Below, piece by piece: positions 58,236 to 64,000 of a stretch of DNA of 64,000 bases; the stretch's first letter is position 1, and the number at the start of each line of letters is the position of its first letter. Both the position numbers and the translations under genes were made by a program. This DNA is from Achromobacter animicus (lineage in GTDB: Bacteria > Pseudomonadota > Gammaproteobacteria > Burkholderiales > Burkholderiaceae_B). The DNA lies in NCBI RefSeq assembly GCF_902859585.1, contig NZ_CADIJM010000006.1:1-64000 (forward strand), read 5' to 3'. Below the pieces are notes generated by a model that was not told where the DNA came from, ran no database searches, and saw only the letters and a list, made by a program, of their open reading frames with translations.

Positions 58236-60072
58236 ACCCTCTCCTGAAGCAACCGGCCCGGCTCGGGCCGGTTCGCCCGTAGCGGCAACCGGCGTGCCCA
58301 AGACCGGCGCGCCCGCGACCAGCGCACCCCAAGGGGCTGGTTCTGCCGGCCCCGTTGTGTGTCTCTACGGCAAGGGTGTCGCCAAGGGTTACGCCATCGG
58401 CCGCGCCGTCGTCATGGGGGCTGCGGCCCTTGAAGTCGCACACTACCGGATTTCGCCGGAAGACGTGCCCGCTGAAAGCGCCCGCCTGACCGAGGCCCTG
58501 GCGTCAGCTCAGCAGGAACTGCTGCAACTGGCCGACACGCTGCCGGCCGACGCGCCGCGCGAGCTGGGCGCGATGCTCAACGTACACAGTCTGCTTTTGG
58601 GCGATCCGCTCCTGGCCGAACAGACGCTCGCCCTGATCGCCGAGCGCCATTACAACGCCGAATGGGCGCTGACGACGCAGGGCCAGATTCTGGGCCAGCA
58701 GTTCGACGCCATGGAAGACGAATACCTGCGCGAGCGCGGAGCGGACGTGCGCCAGGTGATCGAGCGCGTGCTGCACGTGCTGGCCGGCACGTCGGCGATC
58801 CTGCCCGACATGTCCCACATGGGCGGCGACGACGCCCTTGTGGTGGTGGCGCACGATATCTCGCCCGCCGATATGCTGCGCTTGCGCGGCGGACGTTTTG
58901 CCGCCTTTGTCACCGACCTGGGCGGACCGACCTCGCACACCGCGATCGTGGCGCGCAGCATGGGCGTGCCCGCGGTGGTGGCAATGGGCAATGTGCGCGA
59001 ACTGGTCCGCGACGGCGACATGCTGATCATCGACGGCTCGGTTGGCGTCGTGGTGGTCAATCCGTCCGAACGCATCCTCCAGGAATACCGCCGCCGTCAG
59101 GCCGCCTACGCCGACGAGCGCGCCGAACTCAGCCTCCTGCGCGACGAACCGTCCGTCACCCTGGATGGCATCGACATCGTGCTGCACGCCAATATCGAGC
59201 TGCCGGACGAGGCCGCGCTGGCGCTGGCTTCCGGCGCGCACGGCATCGGACTCTTCCGCAGCGAATTCCTCTTCATGGGCCGGCCCGATCTGCCCGGCGA
59301 AGAAGAGCAGTACGAGGCTTATGCTTCGGTCGTCAAGGTGATGGCCGGCCGTCCGGTCACGATCCGCACGCTGGACATCGGCTCTGACAAGACGCTGGAC
59401 GGCGAGGCCACCGTAGCCACCAATCCCGCCCTGGGGCAGCGTGCTATCCGCTACTGCCTGGCGCGCCCCGAGATGTTCGCGACTCAGTTGCGGGCCATCC
59501 TGAGGGCCTCCGCCCATGGACCGGTGCGCTTGCTGATCCCGATGATCGCGCATATGCACGAGGTCGTCGCGACCAAGGCCGCCATCGAGGCCGCCCGGCG
59601 CGAACTCGACGCCCGTGGCCAGGCCTACGCGCCGCACATGGAAGTGGGCGCGATGGTTGAAGTTCCCGCCATCGCCATCGCCATCGAACCCTTTGCCCAG
59701 GCGCTGGACTTCCTGTCCATCGGCACCAACGACCTGATCCAGTACACGCTTGCCATCGACCGCGGCGACCACGACGTGGCGTCACTTTACGATCCGCTGC
59801 ACCCGGCGGTGCTGCGCCTGGTCGCCAACACCATCAATGCCGGCGAGCGCGCGGGCAAGCCGGTGGCCGTCTGCGGTGAAATGGCAGGCGATTCGCGCAT
59901 GACCCGCCTGCTGCTCGGGCTGGGTTTGACCGAGTTCTCCATGCACCCGCAGCAGCTGCTGGACGTCAAGCGTGAGGTCCGCCGGGCGCACTCCAATGCG
60001 CTTCGCATCAAGGTGGCGTCGGCGCTGAACCGCGCCTTGCCCGTCGACCTGGACGCGCTCGGCCCGGTCTGA
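58222..60072 (+). CDS. ptsI: PTS enzyme I (phosphoenolpyruvate-protein phosphotransferase)
   Basis: Enzyme I autophosphorylates from phosphoenolpyruvate on the His in GGPTSHTAIVARS (His239 if the GTG at 58222 is the start) and passes phosphate to HPr. The C-terminal PEP-binding barrel includes GIGLFRSEFLFMGR and the active-site Cys in AVCGEMAGD. The start is uncertain: GTG 58222 overlaps ptsH by 14 bp without a clear ribosome site and gives a Pro/Ala/Gly-rich N-terminal extension of roughly 45 residues before the conserved PVVCLYGKGVAKGYAIGRA; GTG 58294 is an alternative. It is followed by a symmetric terminator shared with amtB. Confidence 0.95.
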   Translation: MSRNRPSPEATGPARAGSPVAATGVPKTGAPATSAPQGAGSAGPVVCLYGKGVAKGYAIGRAVVMGAAALEVAHYRISPEDVPAESARLTEALASAQQELLQLADTLPADAPRELGAMLNVHSLLLGDPLLAEQTLALIAERHYNAEWALTTQGQILGQQFDAMEDEYLRERGADVRQVIERVLHVLAGTSAILPDMSHMGGDDALVVVAHDISPADMLRLRGGRFAAFVTDLGGPTSHTAIVARSMGVPAVVAMGNVRELVRDGDMLIIDGSVGVVVVNPSERILQEYRRRQAAYADERAELSLLRDEPSVTLDGIDIVLHANIELPDEAALALASGAHGIGLFRSEFLFMGRPDLPGEEEQYEAYASVVKVMAGRPVTIRTLDIGSDKTLDGEATVATNPALGQRAIRYCLARPEMFATQLRAILRASAHGPVRLLIPMIAHMHEVVATKAAIEAARRELDARGQAYAPHMEVGAMVEVPAIAIAIEPFAQALDFLSIGTNDLIQYTLAIDRGDHDVASLYDPLHPAVLRLVANTINAGERAGKPVAVCGEMAGDSRMTRLLLGLGLTEFSMHPQQLLDVKREVRRAHSNALRIKVASALNRALPVDLDALGPV

Positions 60073-60102
60073 TCTGACACCGTCCCAAGCAAACTGGCAA
60101 AA

Positions 60103-60131
60103 AAAGAGCCCTTCATGATGAAGGGCTCTTT
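60103..60131. terminator. Bidirectional terminator between ptsI and amtB
   Basis: AAAGAGCCCTTCAT and ATGAAGGGCTCTTT form a 14-bp perfect inverted repeat flanked by A and T runs, suitable to stop transcription from both convergent genes. Confidence 0.95.
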
Positions 60132-60181
60132 CATTTTCCGATCCGCCCCGCCGCGGGTCGCGGCGGGAGCGTCGCAGCAGC

Positions 60182-61420
60182 TTAGCTGTGATACGCGGAT
60201 TCGCCGTGGCTGGTGACGTCCAGGCCTTCGCGCTCCTGGTCTTCCGGCACACGCAGGCCGCACAGGGCATTGGCGATCTTGTAGGCAATCCATGCCACCA
60301 CGCCGGACCAGACGATGGTCAGCAGCACGCCTTCCAGCTGGACCCACAGTTGGTGAGCAATCATGGAGGGCTCGGCCAGGCCGGGGCCGCCGAAGACCTG
60401 CGCATTGAACACGCCGGTGAGCAGGGCGCCCACAATGCCGCCCACGCCGTGGATGCCGAACACGTCCAGCGCATCGTCGGCGCGCAGCATGCGCTTCAGG
60501 CCGTTCACGCCCCAGACGCAGACCACGCCGGCAACCACGCCGATGATCAGTGCGCCCACCGGACCGACCAGGCCCGCGGCGGGGGTGATGCCGACCAGGC
60601 CGGCGACGGCACCCGAAGCGGCGCCCAGCATCGAGGGCTTGCCCTTGATGGCCCATTCCGTGAACAACCAGGCCAGGACGGCACCCGCCGTGGCGATCAT
60701 GGTGTTGAAGAAGGCCAGGGTGGCGTTTTCGTTGGCGGCCAGGGCCGAGCCTGCGTTGAAGCCGAACCAGCCCACCCACAGCAGGGCGGCCCCCACGAAG
60801 GTCATCGGCAGGTTGTGCGGCTGCATGGCTTCACGGCCATAGCCCACGCGCTTGCCAACCACATAGGCGCCCACCAGACCGGCCACGCCGGCGTTGATGT
60901 GCACCACGGTGCCGCCGGCAAAGTCCAGCGCGCCTTGTGCGTTCAAGAGGCCAGGCGCCGTTTCAGAGGCGAACCACACCATGTGCGCGATGGGGATGTA
61001 GGCGAACGTGAACCAGATCACCGTGAACACCAGTACGGCCGAAAACCGGGCGCGTTCGGCAAAGCTGCCGACCACCAGGGCGCAGGTGATGCCAGCGAAC
61101 GTGGCCTGGAACGAGGCAAACAGCAGCTCGGTCAGGGAGTTCGACATGGCGTACGTGCCGTCGGCCGGATTGAACATGCCAGAGAAGAAAGCGCGCGAGA
61201 GGCCGCCGAAGAAGGCATTGCCCTCGGTGAACGCCAGGGAATATCCATAGATGAACCAGAGAACCAGGCCCAGCACGAACGTGCACAACACTTGCAGCAA
61301 GACGGACAGCACGTTTTTGCTGCGCACCAGGCCGGCGTAGAACATGGCCAGGCCGGGTACGGCCATCATCAATACAAGCAGGGTAGAGACGAGCAACCAG
61401 GAAATATCTGCTTTATCCAT
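60182..61420 (-). CDS. amtB: Ammonium transporter
   Basis: The 412-residue Amt protein has 11 membrane helices. It has the Amt signature around DFAGGTVVHINAGVAGLVGAYVVG, which carries the first pore His, and the second in DVFGIHGVGGIVGALLTGVF. It conducts ammonium, and the C-terminal tail (RVPEDQEREGLDVTSHGESAYHS) is the conserved regulatory tail that docks GlnK. The mature protein starts without the cleavable signal seen in E. coli. It follows glnK by 28 bp on the same strand. Confidence 0.98.
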   Translation of the reverse strand: MDKADISWLLVSTLLVLMMAVPGLAMFYAGLVRSKNVLSVLLQVLCTFVLGLVLWFIYGYSLAFTEGNAFFGGLSRAFFSGMFNPADGTYAMSNSLTELLFASFQATFAGITCALVVGSFAERARFSAVLVFTVIWFTFAYIPIAHMVWFASETAPGLLNAQGALDFAGGTVVHINAGVAGLVGAYVVGKRVGYGREAMQPHNLPMTFVGAALLWVGWFGFNAGSALAANENATLAFFNTMIATAGAVLAWLFTEWAIKGKPSMLGAASGAVAGLVGITPAAGLVGPVGALIIGVVAGVVCVWGVNGLKRMLRADDALDVFGIHGVGGIVGALLTGVFNAQVFGGPGLAEPSMIAHQLWVQLEGVLLTIVWSGVVAWIAYKIANALCGLRVPEDQEREGLDVTSHGESAYHS

Positions 61421-61448
61421 TTTCAGGCTCCATTGAGTCTTTATTTAT

Positions 61449-62000
<552 letters not shown>

Positions 62001-62058
62001 TTAATGCGAGCGCTTGGGGTGCGGTCACGTGTCGGCGCTCGTGCGTGGTCGCGTCAAT

Positions 62059-62381
62059 AGAACGTGTCGTCCGGCGCTCAGCCTTGCGGGCTGCGGTTCT
62101 TTGCCCGCCGACGGCCTTTCAATTCCAGTTGGAATTCGTTTGGACCCGTCCAAATTGGGGCGCGACCGTGATACGAGGGTTTACACGGGTCGGCTTGTTG
62201 ACCGGTGTGGGCTCGAGTTGAATCGGATTCAGGACGTGCATCCGCCATATGGACGATGCACTGCGCGGTCGAATAGACCGGTGGCAAGGTTAGTGGTGTT
62301 GGTAGGGGGTTGCCGTCAGGCGGCCCGGTTTTCTCCTGTGCTTTGAAGGGCGGTCACCGCATGCGGCCCGCCCTTTTTTTT
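62059..62381 (+). ncRNA. Candidate structured non-coding RNA: hairpin array ending in a terminator
   Basis: No coding gene is convincing here, yet a run of inverted repeats occurs in about 320 bases: CAGCC/GGCTG (62079-62093) inside AGAAC/GTTCT (62059-62100), AATTCC/GGAATT (62121-62136), TTTGGA/TCCAAA (62139-62154), CGACCGTG/CACGGGTCG with one bulge (62163-62192), GTGCATC/GATGCAC (62236-62261) and CGGTC/GACCG (62266-62280). A T8-tailed terminator closes the run. GGTC/GACC (62188-62203) would compete with the fourth stem. No plus-strand gene precedes the terminator, so a transcript must start in this region. It does not carry the hallmark sequences of tmRNA, RNase P RNA or SRP RNA. Promoter and exact 5' end are unknown; the strand rests on the terminator alone. 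Confidence 0.45.
62346..62381 (+). terminator. Rho-independent terminator without an upstream gene
   Basis: AAGGGCGG and CCGCCCTT enclose CCGC/GCGG and are followed by eight T. Plus-strand orientation. The nearest upstream gene (glnK) is on the other strand, which implies an unannotated transcript. Confidence 0.85.
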
Positions 62382-62461
62382 GGGGCGGCGCAACCGGCCC
62401 CGCCTGAAACAATCTGGCCGACGCACTACACTTGAGCCATCAAGAACATCGAGAGGCCCAT

Positions 62462-62737
62462 ATGAACAATCGCACCCAGTGGATGGAAGACCTTCAGAAG
62501 AACATTTCCGACCTGATCGCGCGCAGCCCCGCGGCGGACGTCGAGCGCAACGTGCGCGCCATGATGACGCAGGCGTTTTCCAAGCTGGATCTGGTCACCC
62601 GCGAAGAGTTCGACGTGCAGGCCGACTTGCTTGCCCGCACGCGCGCCCGGGTCGATCAGCTGGCCGCCCAGGTGCAGCAGATGGAACAGCGCCTGACGGG
62701 TCTGGACAAGGGTCCGGCGACGGGCCTGGACAAGTAA
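62462..62737 (+). CDS. ubiK: UbiK/YqiC-family accessory factor
   Basis: The 91-residue protein (BMFP domain) has an amphipathic N-terminus (TQWMEDLQKNISDLIARSP) and a C-terminal coiled coil (LLARTRARVDQLAAQVQQMEQRL), the typical trimeric organisation of UbiK. In E. coli and Salmonella UbiK assists the aerobic Ubi complex in ubiquinone synthesis. The start at 62462 has GAGAGG upstream; an ATG at 62432 would add ten residues. comM follows after its own terminator. Confidence 0.93.
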   Translation: MNNRTQWMEDLQKNISDLIARSPAADVERNVRAMMTQAFSKLDLVTREEFDVQADLLARTRARVDQLAAQVQQMEQRLTGLDKGPATGLDK

Positions 62738-62792
62738 GCAAGCAAGCGCCGCGCACCCGCCACGTGCGGGTCCAGCGCGAGATCGTTTTGTC

Positions 62793-62821
62793 ACGGCCGC
62801 TCTCCGCGGCCGTTTGTTTTT
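62793..62821 (+). terminator. Rho-independent terminator after ubiK
   Basis: ACGGCCGC-TCTCC-GCGGCCGT followed by TTGTTTTT, 56 bp after the ubiK stop. Confidence 0.92.
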
Positions 62822-62858
62822 GCGGATACTGGCGTCCCGAACTCATCCGGAGACCCAC

Positions 62859-64000
62859 GTGACGCTTGCCGTACTCGCCAGCAGGGCCCTCAGCGGCATG
62901 CACGCCCATGCGGTCCGCGTCGAAACACACCTCGGGCCCGGCTTGCCAGGATTCAACGTGGTCGGGCTGGTTGATACCGAGGTCCGGGAAAGCCGCGAGC
63001 GGGTCAGGGCCGCCATCATCAACAGCGGCTTCGAGTTTCCGGCGGGGCGCATCACCGTCAATCTGTCGCCGGCAGACATGCCCAAGGAGTCCGGCCGCTT
63101 CGATCTGCCGATCGCGCTGGGCGTGCTGCTAGCGTCCGGTCAATTGGCCGCGCCTGCGCAAGATGGCGCGCAGGCGGGGCGGCAGCGGGGCGGACGTTCC
63201 GGTGGGGATTCGGGTGAACAGTCCGTAGACCGCTGCGCCGGCCACTCCGGCGAACTTCGTCGCGAACTTCCCGGTGAGCATCCAGGCAAAGATCCCGACG
63301 GCCCTTCCAGCGAACCTGCCTGTGACAGCAGCGGCGCACATGCCGCGGGACTTGCCGGCGAGCGTCGCGCAGATCAGCCTCGCGCACCCGACCCCGCGCT
63401 CTCACGCCTGGTGCTCGCCGGCGAACTGTCCCTCACCGGCGCGCTCGTGCCGGTTGCTGCGCCGCTGGTGATCGCCTTGAGCGTCGCCCGCGACGCGCCC
63501 GATGCCACGCTGATCCTGCCGGCTGGCAGCGCCGAGCAGGCCGCCTGGGTCCCGGGGTTGCGCGTCCTGTCGGCGCGTTGCCTGGCGGACGTGGCGGCCC
63601 ATGCTGCGGGCGCGTCGCTGCTGCCCGATGCCGTGCCCGCACCGTGGCCTCCGATTGCGCCCGTCCTGTGCATGTCCGACGTGCGCGGCCAGCCTGGCGC
63701 CCGGCGTGCGCTGGAAGTCGCGGCGGCAGGCGGGCACAGCCTGCTGATGCTGGGGCCGCCCGGCGCGGGCAAGAGCATGCTGGCCGCGCGCCTGCCGGGC
63801 CTGCTGCCGCCGCTCGAGCGGAGTCAGGCGCTGGAAGCGGCTGCGGTGGCGGCAATGGCCGGCATGCCCGACGCGCTGACCGGCCAGCCGCCTTTCCGGG
63901 CGCCGCATCATTCGGCGTCGGTGGCGGCGCTGGTGGGTGGGGGCGGGCGGCCGCGTCCCGGCGAAATCAGCCTGGCGCATCACGGCGTCCTCTTCCTGGA
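62859..64000 (+). CDS. comM: YifB/ComM-family AAA ATPase, N-terminal part (runs off right edge)
   Basis: The frame opens at GTG 62859 (GGAG 7 nt upstream) and continues to the window edge (380 codons seen). The N-terminal LonC-like domain shows ALSGMHAHAVRVETHLGPGLPGFNVVGLVDTEVRESRERVRAAI and NLSPADMPKESGRFDLPIALGVL. The Mg-chelatase-type AAA domain has Walker A GPPGAGKSM at 299-307 and PFRAPHHSASVAALVGGG. ComM is a hexameric helicase that extends branches during integration of transforming DNA. Between ASGQL and LVLAGELSLTGAL (about 63147-63407) there are about 87 residues where ComM proteins have a short loop, rich in Gly, Ser, Asp and Arg. Confidence 0.93.
   Translation, partial: MTLAVLASRALSGMHAHAVRVETHLGPGLPGFNVVGLVDTEVRESRERVRAAIINSGFEFPAGRITVNLSPADMPKESGRFDLPIALGVLLASGQLAAPAQDGAQAGRQRGGRSGGDSGEQSVDRCAGHSGELRRELPGEHPGKDPDGPSSEPACDSSGAHAAGLAGERRADQPRAPDPALSRLVLAGELSLTGALVPVAAPLVIALSVARDAPDATLILPAGSAEQAAWVPGLRVLSARCLADVAAHAAGASLLPDAVPAPWPPIAPVLCMSDVRGQPGARRALEVAAAGGHSLLMLGPPGAGKSMLAARLPGLLPPLERSQALEAAAVAAMAGMPDALTGQPPFRAPHHSASVAALVGGGGRPRPGEISLAHHGVLFL

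Noticed and set aside
62014-62346. A 110-codon plus-strand frame across the hairpin region
   Set aside because: Its codons follow the inverted repeats, it lacks a ribosome site, and it has no recognisable family.
62059-62381. tmRNA, RNase P RNA or SRP RNA as identity of the hairpin array
   Set aside because: None of the hallmark sequences (tRNA-like end with encoded CCA, GAAGCTGACCAGACAG-like core, GGTCAGG...GGAAGCAGCC loop) is present.

Overview
The window reads as a chromosomal segment of a high-GC betaproteobacterium of the Alcaligenaceae (Bordetella/Achromobacter type). The evidence is the gene order leuC-leuD-leuB-asd-fimV-truA-trpF, thrS followed by infC, gshB followed by a ManX-type PTS IIA, ptsH and ptsI, an amtB/glnK pair next to ubiK and comM, and protein sequences typical of that family. 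The genus assignment is inference. No phage, insertion sequence, integrase or CRISPR array was seen.

Layout. (1) Positions 1-12161, minus strand: a biofilm-adhesin locus made of a TolC-type outer-membrane channel, a 70-residue protein, a type I secretion ABC exporter, its HlyD-type adaptor, a LuxR-type regulator and the first 2,026 codons of a giant repeat adhesin (LapA/BrtA type) that runs off the left edge. (2) An AT-rich spacer, then 12.7-22.4 kb plus strand: leucine biosynthesis, asd, a FimV-like protein with a collagen-like repeat, truA, a Tat-exported TRAP binding protein and trpF, ending at tRNA-Val(GAC). (3) 22.9-30.8 kb: a TPR lipoprotein, a DUF454 membrane protein, a sugar-acid locus (IlvD/Edd dehydratase plus TRAP DctPMQ with a divergent GntR-like LacI-family repressor and a perfect palindromic operator), and a TetR regulator. 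(4) 30.9-40.5 kb: an iron-siderophore operon combining a YbtPQ/IrtAB-like ABC pair, a classical FecCD/CeuBCDE-type ABC importer and a TonB receptor, behind a Fur-like box. (5) 40.5-50.4 kb, minus strand: a probable catabolic operon with a GntR regulator, an M20-type carbamoylase/amidase, a dipeptide-type ABC importer, a cupin, an acetylpolyamine amidohydrolase and an EamA exporter. (6) 50.5-64 kb: a small protein, hemN, a response regulator, thrS-infC, gshB-PTS, convergent glnK-amtB with a sigma-54 promoter and NtrC site, ubiK and the start of comM.

The most notable regulatory structures are non-coding. Upstream of thrS lies what looks like a complete transcription attenuator: an 18-codon leader with three consecutive Thr codons, an antiterminator segment overlapping its stop codon, and a strong terminator. 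Between glnK and ubiK about 320 bases carry a run of perfect hairpins closed by a rho-independent terminator with no gene in front of it, a candidate unidentified structured RNA. Other points of interest are infC starting at ATC and not followed by rpmI-rplT, the 39-unit collagen-like tract in FimV, the two-machine siderophore operon, and an unusual hydrophilic insertion in ComM.

Two genes are cut by the window edges: the adhesin at position 1 and comM at position 64000.
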